From a virus, in the IMG/VR virus record IMGVR_UViG_3300047368_000327, positions 39,643 to 103,642 of that record: a DNA stretch of 64,000 nt; one strand, 5' to 3'. How positions within the stretch are numbered: position 1 is the first letter of the stretch; each line of letters begins with the position of its first letter. A model generated the notes under the pieces. It did not search any database. It had not been told where the DNA came from and saw only the letters and a program-made list of their open reading frames with translations. Positions 15,095 to 24,448 of this stretch are shown here, in pieces. Made by a program: the position numbers and the translations under genes.

Positions 15095-15736
15095 ATGATA
15101 TCTTACGTTAAAAATGCATACCAAAAAGCAAAAAATGTGTACGAATATAAAGCGCTACGAATACTAGAATATCTAGATAGAGAGCTAAAATATGAGGAAT
15201 CTTTAACACACTATACTGATCAAAATAAATTAATAAAACTATCAATGGAATACGAAGCATATAAATTCGAAAATGAAATACATAGCCTTAGTTCTATGCC
15301 AGAAACAGCCATCGAAGAAATTATAAGAATCAATAAAAAGATTACTGACCACACTTGGGGAGTAATACTTGAATCTGAAAAGGTTTCTGATATAAATGTA
15401 TACATAGCTCAGATGAACAAGGTGCAAATCAACGCCAGAAAAGCTAACTTTTTTGTTATTACTGATTCAGAAGAAATACTTTTAAAATTAAATGACGTTT
15501 TTAATTGGATGAATAAAATTTTTTATATTGTCCCAAATACATATAATAGTAGTATCAGCGAGGAATACAGAAGTAGCATAAATTTCCATTGCCTCAAGCA
15601 TCTGGAAAAGCATATCTCAACCCCTGGCTCCGTATACATGAATCATTTAAAGGACATGGGTGGTAGGCAAATTACAGTCCCAAGCCCCACTCGTGTCTTT
15701 TGCTTTAACTCAAAAAGACTAGTTCCCGGATCATGA
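15095..15736 (+). CDS. Hypothetical protein, first full gene of the glycan run
   Basis: The 213-residue product begins MISYVKNAYQKAKNVYEYKA and is helical and charged in its first 110 residues, then has FFVITDSEEILLKLND and a C-terminal TRVFCFNSKRL. I do not recognise a family. It overlaps the following GT-A gene by 4 bp, so it is probably part of the glycan pathway, perhaps as an accessory or divergent transferase. Confidence 0.6.
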   Translation: MISYVKNAYQKAKNVYEYKALRILEYLDRELKYEESLTHYTDQNKLIKLSMEYEAYKFENEIHSLSSMPETAIEEIIRINKKITDHTWGVILESEKVSDINVYIAQMNKVQINARKANFFVITDSEEILLKLNDVFNWMNKIFYIVPNTYNSSISEEYRSSINFHCLKHLEKHISTPGSVYMNHLKDMGGRQITVPSPTRVFCFNSKRLVPGS

Positions 15737-16662
15737 AAAGAATATCTTACATATTAGTTTCCAGAAATGACAATTACAACGGCGATTCCGTTGGGCGCTG
15801 CATCAATACGGTCAATCATGCTTGCGAGATAATTACCAGAAATAATGTCGTAGATCAGTCTGAAGTTGTATTGGTTGATTGGTGCTCCCGTAGCGGCTCT
15901 CTAAAGGAATCGATAGCCTCTCGATTAGTTCCTGAAACAAAAGGGCTTCTCAAGATTGTTACGGTTCCACCTGATATAGCAGACAAACACCAAGGAGATT
16001 CTCCTTTTTCTGAAGTTCATGCCATGAACGTTGGTTTTAGGCAAATGGAGGGAAAGCATTTTGCCAGAATAGATCAGGATACATTAATTGGCCAGCGTTT
16101 TATGGATTGGTTTTATCACGAATACGAAGTTAAGGATTATGGGTGGACGTGGCCACGAGCCGCCTTCTGTAGCCGCAGAAATTTAAGCGAAGACCAATCT
16201 CATCATTCCGTATTCAGGGATTATATATACGACCAAAAGTTAGCTATGAAAGTCGACATTTGTCACGAGCATAACCATTACAGCCGCCTCATGCCTAACG
16301 AACAGATATTTCCTTTTTATGGCGGCGCAGTAGGAGTTATGATGGTTGACAGAGATTGCTATCTTGAGCACAAAGGTTTCAACGAACAGCTGGTCTATAT
16401 GAATAGCATGGACACAGAGTTTCTTAACCGCATAGCAGCTAAAGAAGAAATATATAATTTATGTTTGGCTATTGACGGAGACTTTTATCATCAATACCAT
16501 GGTAGATCCGATGGCGCATCCAACGATACCACTCAGCCACACGCCCAGCACGAAGGAGAAAGAAAAACAAACGATTTAGATATCAGGAACAAAATGATAG
16601 ATAACCCAAACCCAGATAACTGGGGTTTATTAGATGAAGATTTAGAAATAACAAAAATATGA
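15733..16662 (+). CDS. GT-A fold glycosyltransferase (GT2-like)
   Basis: The 309-residue protein opens ISYILVSRNDNYNGDS, with EVVLVDWCSRSGSL as the second strand, and has FARIDQDT where GT-A enzymes hold the metal with DxD. FYGGAVGVMMVDRDCYLEHK and GFNEQLVYMNSMDTEFLNRI fit the acceptor-side region, where Asp-Thr-Glu replaces the usual Glu-Asp. Sugar specificity is unknown. It is coupled to both neighbours by 4-bp overlaps. Confidence 0.75.
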   Translation: MKRISYILVSRNDNYNGDSVGRCINTVNHACEIITRNNVVDQSEVVLVDWCSRSGSLKESIASRLVPETKGLLKIVTVPPDIADKHQGDSPFSEVHAMNVGFRQMEGKHFARIDQDTLIGQRFMDWFYHEYEVKDYGWTWPRAAFCSRRNLSEDQSHHSVFRDYIYDQKLAMKVDICHEHNHYSRLMPNEQIFPFYGGAVGVMMVDRDCYLEHKGFNEQLVYMNSMDTEFLNRIAAKEEIYNLCLAIDGDFYHQYHGRSDGASNDTTQPHAQHEGERKTNDLDIRNKMIDNPNPDNWGLLDEDLEITKI

Positions 16663-17510
16663 GTAACGTAATATATATAATTAACAACTTGCCTTCCGAC
16701 ACTGATTTTGCTAATCCAGGATATCAAGACGTCGCATGGGTTCCACATTGTTTAAAGTCACTAGAGAGATACTGTTCAAAAATAGGATCCGATCTCAAGA
16801 TTATATCTATGGAGGATTTTCCAGCATTCAAAGAAATTGATCAGTATAATTTTAGCTTTTATCAGAAGAGTACTTTTATAAAGATATTATTTTTGCATGA
16901 GTTTATGAAGACGGGGTACGATAAATTTGCGCTACTAGATCTAGATATGGTGGTCAGCAAAGATGCCACAGATATATTTGAAGCTCACGAAAACGACGAT
17001 TTTGTTATGGGTTATGGATTTCATCCTGCCGTAGTCAAGAAGAACGAAATCTTCCTAAAACAATACCTCAAAAGTATTCCTGAAGACGAAAACGTTTACT
17101 GGCATAATGAAAAAACCAATAGAGATATCCCTAAATACAATTTAAATTTAGGGTGTTATATCATGAGTCGCAAGGTTGTTAGCAAAATGACAAAAGTTCT
17201 ACCTGATCAATATAGTTTGGTGGATTTTTTAAAGCATCATAACTTAATCGACAATCCCGTCCTCGAAGTTCTAGGTGAAAGAAAAGATTTCATAGATCAA
17301 GATCTATATTCTTATGCATACACAAAGACAGATGTACTAGACTCCCACAAGCCTCTCGATTGGATCTGGAATGCTAACTACCAAGCCTGCTTCCAAAAAG
17401 GTGAAGATAATAAATCTTTCAACCTCTGTCATTTATGCGGAGAGGATGGAAAGCAGTTTCTTTTGGATAATCTAAGTAACCCAGAAGTAATGGATCGAAT
17501 CGATGTATAG
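16659..17510 (+). CDS. GT-A glycosyltransferase (GT8-like)
   Basis: In this 283-residue protein KFALLDLDMVVSKDATDIF supplies the DxD of GT8/glycogenin-type enzymes, with an upstream FYQKSTFIKILFLHEFM helix typical of that fold. LNLGCYIMSRK recalls the GT8 'N-x-G' strand, and CHLCGEDGKQFL near the end may hold a metal or structural Cys pair. It precedes a sulfotransferase (8-bp overlap), suggesting that transfer and sulfation are sequential. Confidence 0.7.
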   Translation: MSNVIYIINNLPSDTDFANPGYQDVAWVPHCLKSLERYCSKIGSDLKIISMEDFPAFKEIDQYNFSFYQKSTFIKILFLHEFMKTGYDKFALLDLDMVVSKDATDIFEAHENDDFVMGYGFHPAVVKKNEIFLKQYLKSIPEDENVYWHNEKTNRDIPKYNLNLGCYIMSRKVVSKMTKVLPDQYSLVDFLKHHNLIDNPVLEVLGERKDFIDQDLYSYAYTKTDVLDSHKPLDWIWNANYQACFQKGEDNKSFNLCHLCGEDGKQFLLDNLSNPEVMDRIDV

Positions 17511-18189
17511 CCACAAAGATAAATTCATATACGTTCATATTCCCAAGTCTGCAGGAACTTTTATCAAACATTATCTTCTTTCAAATATAGAAGAAGGTTA
17601 TGCAGAAAATCAAAACCAGCAGGATTATGACGATAAATATCATGTCACTTGCGAAAGATCTTTAAGCGCTATTGTTCGAGACGTTCCCGACTATAAAGAT
17701 TATTATAAATTTACAATAGTCAGAAACCCGTTTGATAGAGTCGTTTCCATGTTTTCCTATTTAGGTGGCTGGAAATTTGACTATTTCGTTGAAAACAATA
17801 TTGAATCACCAATGATGCCATATGTCCAAGAGTTTCATAAATACTATATGTTAAATGATTTCGACGGCTTTGTAACCTATGCCTACGAAGGAGGGTATAT
17901 TAAAAAGTTTCATGCTGGATATTATGAAAATTACATAGACAGGATATCGCTTAACGGCACAGTGGCTATAGATAAATTTTATAAAATGGAAAATATAAAA
18001 TCTTGCGTTTCAGATTTGAGTAAAAAGTTTAATTTTAAAAACAAGTCAGGATTTAACGATTGGCGTCAGAATAGTAGTTCAGAGTACAAGAAGAAACCTA
18101 ATTATAGGGATTATTATTCGGATTATAGCCGCGAATACATAGGAGACCATTTTCAAAGTGACCTGGAATACTTTAGATATGAGTTCTAA
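17503..18189 (+). CDS. Sulfotransferase family 2-type protein (paralogue 1 of 5)
   Basis: KFIYVHIPKSAGTFIKHYLL is the 5'-phosphosulfate-binding loop, and FTIVRNPFDRVVSMFSYL the 3'-phosphate-binding Arg/Ser motif, of PAPS-dependent carbohydrate sulfotransferases (the HNK-1/chondroitin sulfotransferase superfamily). It would move sulfate from PAPS to a sugar hydroxyl. At 228 residues it is a minimal catalytic domain, and unlike animal homologues it has no membrane anchor, implying a cytoplasmic site. No PAPS-making genes are in the window. Confidence 0.85.
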   Translation: MYSHKDKFIYVHIPKSAGTFIKHYLLSNIEEGYAENQNQQDYDDKYHVTCERSLSAIVRDVPDYKDYYKFTIVRNPFDRVVSMFSYLGGWKFDYFVENNIESPMMPYVQEFHKYYMLNDFDGFVTYAYEGGYIKKFHAGYYENYIDRISLNGTVAIDKFYKMENIKSCVSDLSKKFNFKNKSGFNDWRQNSSSEYKKKPNYRDYYSDYSREYIGDHFQSDLEYFRYEF

Positions 18190-18979
18190 ATTTGTTATAT
18201 TCGGCCAAGAGAGAGCTGGAACAACCAGCTTAATTTCTGCGCTAAATAAAAACGATAGAATAGTTCACGAGCCACTATCTTCACTTACTGGGGATTTAGA
18301 GCACAATCCTAGATACGCTCAGATAATTAAAGACCACCAGATGGATCCAGATGGCTTACCTAAATCCAAAAACATTCCATACTTTAATAAATTCAACAAC
18401 ATAGCCGAAGATTATGAAAAACTGTGGAGCTTCCTGGACTCACTGTTTAGCGTCTTTGATGGCGTAAAACATGTATGGTGTACATCCTCCGAAGAAGGTA
18501 ACGAGAATTTTCTCTCTTATTGTCAAGCTCATGGAATAAAAGTAATCTTTCAATACCGAGAAAGCGCTTTTTACCCTGCTGTTTCATGGCAGCTCGCCAA
18601 CCAAGTTCAGGTTTGGCAGCTAGGAGAAAACAAAGAATATAAGTCCACAGTGGATTCTTTTGATTATCAAGAACTAGAAGAGCCTCCTATAAAAAGAAGA
18701 ACAGCTTGGTACAAAAAATACATACCTCACTACCACTCATTGCTTCCACCAAACAGTCTCATTTCCAAATACGAAGATTTATACGGATTAGAAACATACG
18801 AGGAAAGGTTAGAGAAATTCAACTGCATAGTAGACTACTTAAATATCGAGGTTGATAAAAATAATGTTGAGAATTTTTTAGGCACAGACAGAAGAGTATT
18901 CGGCAAAAAAGCATACGACAAGATACCCAACTATCAAGAAATGTTTGATAAATATGGAGATGAGAAGATTATATTGTGA
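18179..18979 (+). CDS. Sulfotransferase-like P-loop protein (different subfamily)
   Basis: From the ATG at 18179 the product begins MSSKFVIFGQERAGTTSLIS, a PAPS-binding P-loop of the Stf0/general sulfotransferase type; the downstream VIFQYRESAFYPAVSWQLA is a candidate 3'-phosphate-binding region with the Arg kept. I prefer 18179 to a GTG at 18158 because it overlaps the previous stop by 11 bp and starts just before the motif. It is a different lineage from the five 'HIPK' paralogues. Substrate unknown. Confidence 0.7.
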   Translation: MSSKFVIFGQERAGTTSLISALNKNDRIVHEPLSSLTGDLEHNPRYAQIIKDHQMDPDGLPKSKNIPYFNKFNNIAEDYEKLWSFLDSLFSVFDGVKHVWCTSSEEGNENFLSYCQAHGIKVIFQYRESAFYPAVSWQLANQVQVWQLGENKEYKSTVDSFDYQELEEPPIKRRTAWYKKYIPHYHSLLPPNSLISKYEDLYGLETYEERLEKFNCIVDYLNIEVDKNNVENFLGTDRRVFGKKAYDKIPNYQEMFDKYGDEKIIL

Positions 18980-19863
18980 ACCATGCCGTATTCACTCATT
19001 TATTCTTTCGCCCAAACCTCTTTCATTTTGAGGAATGGTTGAAGTATCATATTGATTTTGGCGTAGACCACTTTTACTTTTACGAAAGTTCTCATTCAGG
19101 AATACCTTGTCTACTAAAAGATACAAAAAGACAAATAGATATACCCTTAGTTGGTGATATTCCGTACAGTCGTATTTATAAATACTACGACGAAATCAGG
19201 GAAAGGTATAAAGACTATTGTACTTTCATCAAATGGTTGCCAAAGGATAAAAACGGCAATTACCTAGAGCACCATCAAATTAACGCCTACGAACAAGCTA
19301 CTGCGCTCAATCATTTTTATAAAAATTATGCTAAAAAACACGACAGGGTATCGACCATAGATTGCGATGAATTTTATTATAGTAGCAAATACGATAACAT
19401 TAAAAGCTTTCTAGATAAAAATAAACAAGATATTTTGTTATTAGGTTGTAAATTTTTTGAATCTGTATTTATTAATGTCGGCAGCTTAGTAACACAAAAA
19501 ACAAAGTGTCTGGATAAACCCTCAAGGGTTGGTCCTAAGTATATCTTTAATCCTCAAAACGCAAACTTAAGATACAAGAACTCGCCTCATTTCCCTCCCA
19601 CTAAAAACAAAACTAGTGTAAATATAGAACAAGAAGATCTTTGCTTCTATCATTATAAAGTCAACGAAAATGCAAAAATATCAATAGAGCATCACGGCAA
19701 ACAAAAAATGGAATACGCAGAAGACAAATCGATGGCAGAAAAGACCCAGCATTTACAAGATTATAATTTTGTAAGTAAACCACAAATACAACAAAGCTTT
19801 ATTGACTCAAATGAAGATATATTAGGATTAGATTCTTTTAAATGGGATGAAATACAACATTAA
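18976..19863 (+). CDS. Glycosyltransferase, GT92-like (DUF23-type)
   Basis: The segment LFHFEEWLKYHIDFGVDHFY is the hallmark opening of GT92/DUF23 and related GT-A proteins, and VSTIDCDEFYY supplies the DxD. A late CFYHYKVNENAKISIEHHG gives the conserved His-rich acceptor strand. In animals GT92 enzymes are galactosyltransferases that act on fucose, which is interesting beside GDP-fucose genes, but specificity cannot be inferred from sequence. GTG start at 18976, 4-bp overlap. Confidence 0.75.
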   Translation: MNHAVFTHLFFRPNLFHFEEWLKYHIDFGVDHFYFYESSHSGIPCLLKDTKRQIDIPLVGDIPYSRIYKYYDEIRERYKDYCTFIKWLPKDKNGNYLEHHQINAYEQATALNHFYKNYAKKHDRVSTIDCDEFYYSSKYDNIKSFLDKNKQDILLLGCKFFESVFINVGSLVTQKTKCLDKPSRVGPKYIFNPQNANLRYKNSPHFPPTKNKTSVNIEQEDLCFYHYKVNENAKISIEHHGKQKMEYAEDKSMAEKTQHLQDYNFVSKPQIQQSFIDSNEDILGLDSFKWDEIQH

Positions 19864-20497
19864 AATACCGAAAGTCATTCATCAAATTTATATTGGCGAA
19901 AAACAAATCCCAGAGCAACAATCAATATGGCAAAAAACCTGGAAAGATTGTAATCCAGATTGGGAATTTATTTTTTGGGATGACGCAAAATTAAAAAATA
20001 TAGGCTTTATTAATAAAGACGCATTTAAATATTGCAAAAGCATAGCTTCAAAAGTTGATTTAATAAGGTATGAAATTATTTATAAATTTGGAGGCCTTTA
20101 TATTGATACAGACTTTGAATGTCTAAAAAGTATCGATTCATTTTTTCATGATAAAGATTTTATTGCATGCCGCCAAAACCCAAGTGGACCGACGGTTGCT
20201 AATGGTTTTATTGCCGCTACCCCTCAACACCGAATTATCGAAAAATTAATCAATGATACTCCAAAAAGATGCGTTACTCATAAATCAAAAGGTTGCGTAG
20301 AAAAGTTCGGGCCACGTTTTCTTACCGATGTTATAGATGAAATCTACGGCTCAGAATTTAAATATTCCAAAAATTTTGATCCAAAAAATATTTACCCTTA
20401 TATGTGGACAAAAAGACATAGCCTTAATGATGACTTTAAAAAGATTTACCCTGAATCATATGCGGTCCATCATTGGTCTAAAAGCTGGCAAAAATGA
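19847..20497 (+). CDS. Glycosyltransferase family 32-like (DXD sugar-binding)
   Basis: IPKVIHQIYIGEKQIPEQQ, DWEFIFWDD and SKVDLIRYEIIYKFGGLYID followed by TDFECL are the three signature blocks of GT32 (OCH1/mannosyltransferase-type) proteins, the last with the metal-binding DxD. Length (216 aa) is usual for bacterial members. Such enzymes transfer mannose, galactose or glucosamine. It overlaps the upstream gene by 17 bp and the downstream sulfotransferase by 4 bp. Confidence 0.85.
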   Translation: MKYNIKIPKVIHQIYIGEKQIPEQQSIWQKTWKDCNPDWEFIFWDDAKLKNIGFINKDAFKYCKSIASKVDLIRYEIIYKFGGLYIDTDFECLKSIDSFFHDKDFIACRQNPSGPTVANGFIAATPQHRIIEKLINDTPKRCVTHKSKGCVEKFGPRFLTDVIDEIYGSEFKYSKNFDPKNIYPYMWTKRHSLNDDFKKIYPESYAVHHWSKSWQK

Positions 20498-21075
20498 TCG
20501 ATCATAAAAATAAGTTTATTTTTATTCATATTCCCAAAACTGGGGGATCGAGTATTGAATCTCTTTTTTACCCTAATATTATAACGAAAGCGGGCATATG
20601 CAAAGATATCGAAGACAAGCATTCCACATTAGAATCTCTTTTGAAAAATGGAGGGATCGAGTTGAGTGATTTTTTCTCTTTTTCTTTTGTTAGAAATCCA
20701 TGGGATAAAGTTTTGTCTCATTATTTATTTTTTATTAAAGGCGGCTTTGATCACAGTGGATCTTTCTTTAATTTTGTTGAATATTATTGCGCTACAGACC
20801 ATAAGGGATGGAAAAATAATGATTTTTTACCTCAGTTTGATTATTTATCCCTAGATGATAGTTTGGCTATTAATTTTATTGGAAAATTCGAAAATCTTCA
20901 AGAAGACTTCGATATCGTTTGTGACAAAATTGGAATTCCAAGAAAACAACTTCCGCACACAAACAAAACTAACCACAAACACTACACCGAATACTACGAT
21001 GATGAAACTCGAGAAATTGTTGCGCAAAAGTACGCTAAGGACATTGAGTATTTCGGTTATGAATTTGAACAATGA
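20494..21075 (+). CDS. Sulfotransferase family 2-type protein (paralogue 2 of 5)
   Basis: KFIFIHIPKTGGSSIESLFY binds the 5'-phosphosulfate of PAPS and FSFVRNPWDKVLSHYLFF the 3'-phosphate. This 193-residue protein ends with the block EIVAQKYAKDIEYFGYEFE, which also closes the paralogues at 33.6 and 35.4 kb in similar form (a YxxDIxYFGY-type C-terminus). It lies between a GT32-like and a fucosyltransferase-like gene, with 4-bp overlaps on both sides. Confidence 0.85.
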   Translation: MIDHKNKFIFIHIPKTGGSSIESLFYPNIITKAGICKDIEDKHSTLESLLKNGGIELSDFFSFSFVRNPWDKVLSHYLFFIKGGFDHSGSFFNFVEYYCATDHKGWKNNDFLPQFDYLSLDDSLAINFIGKFENLQEDFDIVCDKIGIPRKQLPHTNKTNHKHYTEYYDDETREIVAQKYAKDIEYFGYEFEQ

Positions 21076-21935
21076 ATAATTATTATTACTTTTCTTGGGA
21101 TGCTGGTTGGGGCGACACCTTATGGCACTTAACCAATGCATTAATCCACTGCGAAAACTCGAATCAAGACATGCTTATAGATCTTCGCGGACACTGGTCT
21201 AGCAAGGGTGACAAAAATTTATTCAATGAATACTTTTCTTCCATAGATACTAATATAAACATTATAACTAATGAAGAATCTATAGATCAATTAAAAAAAG
21301 ATTCAGAAAAACACACAAATAAAACTGTAAAAATTAAAAACCCTTTAAAATCAAAAGAAGATACCGAGTTATTTTACAACACGTTTTCTCGCATTAAGCC
21401 CAGTGAATCAGTAGCTAACACTGCCAAAGATATAGTGCGCGAAAAATTCAAAGGCAACTACATGGTCGGAGTTCACGCCAGAATGTCCAATGGAGAAGTT
21501 AAGAGTCGATTTGAAGGGGCTCGCCCAATGAAAGACGCTGTATTGTTTTATAAAGAAAGGATTGACGACATACTCTTTAACGCTCCTCGCGCCTTCCTTA
21601 AATCCTGCAAAGATTATAAATTTTTTATAGCTTCTGACTCGAGAAAATTCGTAGACATATTCAAGGATCAGTTCCCAAACACCGTTTCAATAGACAGGTA
21701 TTTTGCCCCTCCGGGTTGCGGCACCGGCCACGAAATAGGCGAAGGCTCAACGGAGGAGCAGATAAAATTAGAAGAAGTTTACGGCAAGACAAAAATAGCC
21801 AAAGAAGCTCTTGTTGATTTTTACTTATTACAGGAGACTAATTTTCTATTCAAAAATTTTAGCAGATTTAATGAGTTTTGCCTATACAAGGGCATACCAA
21901 ATTTCCATATTAATTTTCAGGAGAAGTGTTATTAA
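21072..21935 (+). CDS. Fucosyltransferase-like protein (NodZ/FUT8-type GT-B), copy 1
   Basis: The 287-residue protein starts with a glycine-rich WDAGWGDTLWHLTNALIHC and has MVGVHARMSNGE, the His-x-Arg loop that contacts GDP-fucose in GT23/65/68 fucosyltransferases, then FIASDSRKF and ALVDFYLLQETNFLFKNFS, matching the donor-binding C-terminal region. It would use GDP-fucose made by the gmd/fcl products. Acceptor unknown. GT family assignment is by motif only. Confidence 0.65.
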   Translation: MNNYYYFSWDAGWGDTLWHLTNALIHCENSNQDMLIDLRGHWSSKGDKNLFNEYFSSIDTNINIITNEESIDQLKKDSEKHTNKTVKIKNPLKSKEDTELFYNTFSRIKPSESVANTAKDIVREKFKGNYMVGVHARMSNGEVKSRFEGARPMKDAVLFYKERIDDILFNAPRAFLKSCKDYKFFIASDSRKFVDIFKDQFPNTVSIDRYFAPPGCGTGHEIGEGSTEEQIKLEEVYGKTKIAKEALVDFYLLQETNFLFKNFSRFNEFCLYKGIPNFHINFQEKCY

Positions 21936-22574
21936 ATGATTAGTCACAGGTATAAATGCATATTCCTTCATATCCCTAAAGCTGCTGGCACTTCAATTGA
22001 GAGGCTTTTATCTGGAGCCGACATAGATATATCTAAAAAAGTTCCAAGGAAACGTGGCTTTTCTCATTTTTTAAACGAGCACCTGGACTATTATGTCTTC
22101 TCTGTTGTTCGTAATCCATATAACCGTTTCGTATCTGCATGGAAGTGGGGCGAGTTAAAATTCGAAAAAGAAGGCGGCCTACCGTTCTATAATAAAGAAA
22201 GATCAGTATCATTCGAGGAATATATTTTACTAACTACTGATATCGATTATCGCAAAAACAATAAAAACCTATGGAGCGAATACGACGAATACCATACGTT
22301 GCCACAATTTGAATTTTTCCCTCATTTAAATGGTGGTCATTATTTCACAGACACAATAAAGCCTGAATTTACTTGTGATTTTATTGGTCGCTTTGAAAAC
22401 CTGCACGAAGACCTCAATAAAGTTTGGTCTAGTATTGGTATAAATCAGTTTGACTTACCTCATGCATATAATTCAAAAACGTTTAAAAAAGAAGCCATGT
22501 GGGCGAGCGAGCTAAAAGACAAAATATATAATTATTACAAAAAAGATTTTGAATTATTCAACTATGAACCTTAA
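21936..22574 (+). CDS. Sulfotransferase family 2-type protein (paralogue 3 of 5)
   Basis: CIFLHIPKAAGTSIERLLSG and FSVVRNPYNRFVSAWKWG are the two PAPS-binding motifs. Downstream FIGRFENLHEDLNKVWSSIG is shared with the other paralogues (F-I-G-R-x-E-N-L). The protein ends KDFELFNYEP. An AGGAG sequence about 14 nt upstream of the ATG could serve as ribosome-binding site, since this gene abuts rather than overlaps its predecessor. Confidence 0.85.
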   Translation: MISHRYKCIFLHIPKAAGTSIERLLSGADIDISKKVPRKRGFSHFLNEHLDYYVFSVVRNPYNRFVSAWKWGELKFEKEGGLPFYNKERSVSFEEYILLTTDIDYRKNNKNLWSEYDEYHTLPQFEFFPHLNGGHYFTDTIKPEFTCDFIGRFENLHEDLNKVWSSIGINQFDLPHAYNSKTFKKEAMWASELKDKIYNYYKKDFELFNYEP

Positions 22575-23310
22575 AATTATATCATTCTGCAATTATCCTT
22601 ATAGAGAAATAGCTTTAAATTGGGTCAAACACTTAGAAGCTTTATCTATAGATAATTATGAAGTTTTATGTCTTGATGCTGAATCTGATGAATACTTGAA
22701 ATCTCATGGTTGTCACTCAAGAGTTCTAGATGAATTTAATGATGATTGGATTTCTGGCTGCAAGCATACTATGCGCCGTACCTTGATATTTAAAAAGTAC
22801 CTAGAAGAAGGTTATGACATTATTCATTCAGATACTGATGCGCTTTGGCTCAAAAACCCTATACCTAATTTAATAGAGGCCAACAATCAAGACATCATAA
22901 TGTCAACCGTAAGACATAGTGGAGCATTCCCCCCTGAAGTTGCAGAAGCTTTTGGATTTACATGCTGCATGGGCTGGATATTCTTCAGAAGCAATCAGAG
23001 CACAATCAACTATCTAGATAAATTCCTTAACACTAGAGAGATCAAGGGCTCAGATCAGAAAAACTTTAATAAATTTCTACTATTTAATGGCCCGCACCTT
23101 AATCCGCACGAGTTTGGCGACGAGCTTACTATGGATAATACCGCAGATCAAGATTACAACTACCAAGAAATTTCCCTACTAGCGCTAAGTAAGCCGCTAG
23201 TTAAACGGGGCCCAATAGAAGACGAAACATACGTCTGGCATCCAAACACAAAAAAAGAGGCCGAGCATAAAAAACAATCATTCATAGACAGAAAAAAATG
23301 GCTACTTTAG
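22564..23310 (+). CDS. Nucleotide-diphospho-sugar transferase (GT77-like)
   Basis: YDIIHSDTDALWLKNPIPNL is the GT77 DxD block, preceded by CKHTMRRTLIFKKYLEEG and followed by GWIFFRSNQSTINYL, in the order found in this family (xylosyl-, galactosyl- and arabinosyltransferases in eukaryotes). The ATG at 22564 overlaps the upstream stop by 11 bp and is preferred over a TTG at 22549. Length after this start is 248 aa. Confidence 0.75.
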   Translation: MNLKIISFCNYPYREIALNWVKHLEALSIDNYEVLCLDAESDEYLKSHGCHSRVLDEFNDDWISGCKHTMRRTLIFKKYLEEGYDIIHSDTDALWLKNPIPNLIEANNQDIIMSTVRHSGAFPPEVAEAFGFTCCMGWIFFRSNQSTINYLDKFLNTREIKGSDQKNFNKFLLFNGPHLNPHEFGDELTMDNTADQDYNYQEISLLALSKPLVKRGPIEDETYVWHPNTKKEAEHKKQSFIDRKKWLL

Positions 23311-23984
23311 ACAAAAAATTAATAGCAGCATTAGTTTCTGTAAATTATTCTGATTTCCTAGAATTAGTTCTGCCGTTTAATACTAAAATATTTGACACTA
23401 TTTATGTTATTACAACCAAAGAAGATAAAAAATGCATAGATATATGCTCAAAATATAATAATGTTAATTGCTTCATTGTAGGCGAGACTGTTCTAAAAAA
23501 GAACGGTGCTTCATTCAATAGAGGGGCGGCTTATAATTTACTTTTTGATAAACTACAAAAAGACAACTATCGCGATTGGATTTGCCTCACGGACTCTGAT
23601 ATTATATTTCCACCCAATCTTAGAGGGCTTGTAAGTAAAGTTGGCTACGGCCCCATGTATTCCCTGCCTAGATCATTTTGCCAAAACGAAAATCAATTTA
23701 AAAGATACACCTCTGCTGTAGAGTCAGGAAAGCCCCACAGCCTGAGCGTTGATCGCCGCAGCCCTAAGGATGTTTTTGGTATTGGTTACATGCAACTTTT
23801 TCAGTTTGGCAAACAAATCAGGATGCCTGAAAATTTCAATGACGTTAGTAAAATTGACCACGTTTTTAGAAACAAACACTTTTGGAAAAATTGCAAACTT
23901 CTTTACGATGTTGAATATTGTGTTCACCTTGGCGCCACACACGTAAACTGGAGTGAAAGAAAAAGTAAAAAATGGAAAATTTAA
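23298..23984 (+). CDS. GT-A fold glycosyltransferase
   Basis: The 228-residue sequence has an N-terminal strand VSVNYSDFLELVLPF, a central GASFNRGAAYNLLFDKL, and DWICLTDSDIIFP where the DxD sits in GT-A enzymes. GIGYMQLFQF fits the acceptor strand. I cannot assign a CAZy family. It overlaps both neighbours by 13 bp, each start lying in an AAAATGG context. Confidence 0.65.
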   Translation: MATLDKKLIAALVSVNYSDFLELVLPFNTKIFDTIYVITTKEDKKCIDICSKYNNVNCFIVGETVLKKNGASFNRGAAYNLLFDKLQKDNYRDWICLTDSDIIFPPNLRGLVSKVGYGPMYSLPRSFCQNENQFKRYTSAVESGKPHSLSVDRRSPKDVFGIGYMQLFQFGKQIRMPENFNDVSKIDHVFRNKHFWKNCKLLYDVEYCVHLGATHVNWSERKSKKWKI

Positions 23985-24442
23985 TATCACACCTTGAAGG
24001 GCCAAATAAACATATTATTAACTTAATAAAACTTGATGGCGGTGAAGTTGTTAATTCAACAAGCAAATGGTTAAGTGACCGCTGGTTTTTGCGCGAAACA
24101 AACTTTGCAAAACATTTGACATGTGTCGAAATTAGCCCATTCAAAAACACAAAAGACTCAAACGTATTCGTTGGCCAGAAGCATTTGGGGCATAAAGCTT
24201 ACAAATCCCTATCCGATTCACCAACATCTATTGACTTCTTATCAATACTCGACCCCGATATCGCACTTGAAGTTTTAGAGTCTATCGATCTCTCCAAGTA
24301 TACAATTAAACATTTCTGCATAGCCATAAACCCAGTTAAAACAAAAGACTTCAAACAAAACAAAAAAGAAATAGAATTATTCATGAAGGATAAAGCTAAA
24401 TTTATAAAACAAAACAGAACAGAACTTTTATATAGTGTATAA
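23972..24442 (+). CDS. FkbM-like methyltransferase relative, probably degenerate
   Basis: SIDFLSILDPDIALEVLESI resembles the FkbM block that normally reads IDFLSID-x-E-G, but the acidic D-x-E-G is replaced by LDPD, and the N-terminal SAM-binding glycine loop is not visible. At 156 residues it is short for the family. It may be a non-catalytic paralogue or one acting with a partner. It ends 6 bp before the next start, so the downstream promoter is inside its 3' end. Confidence 0.5.
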   Translation: MENLISHLEGPNKHIINLIKLDGGEVVNSTSKWLSDRWFLRETNFAKHLTCVEISPFKNTKDSNVFVGQKHLGHKAYKSLSDSPTSIDFLSILDPDIALEVLESIDLSKYTIKHFCIAINPVKTKDFKQNKKEIELFMKDKAKFIKQNRTELLYSV

Positions 24443-24443
24443 T
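24435..24443 (+). promoter_or_regulatory. GTG-TAWWWW-type phage promoter (GTGTATAAT)
   Basis: GTG at 24435-24437 is joined to a perfect TATAAT at 24438-24443; the ATG at 24449 follows after 5 nt. It breaks the glycan run with an independent promoter inside the 3' end of the preceding gene. Confidence 0.6.
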
Positions 24444-24448
24444 ATATC

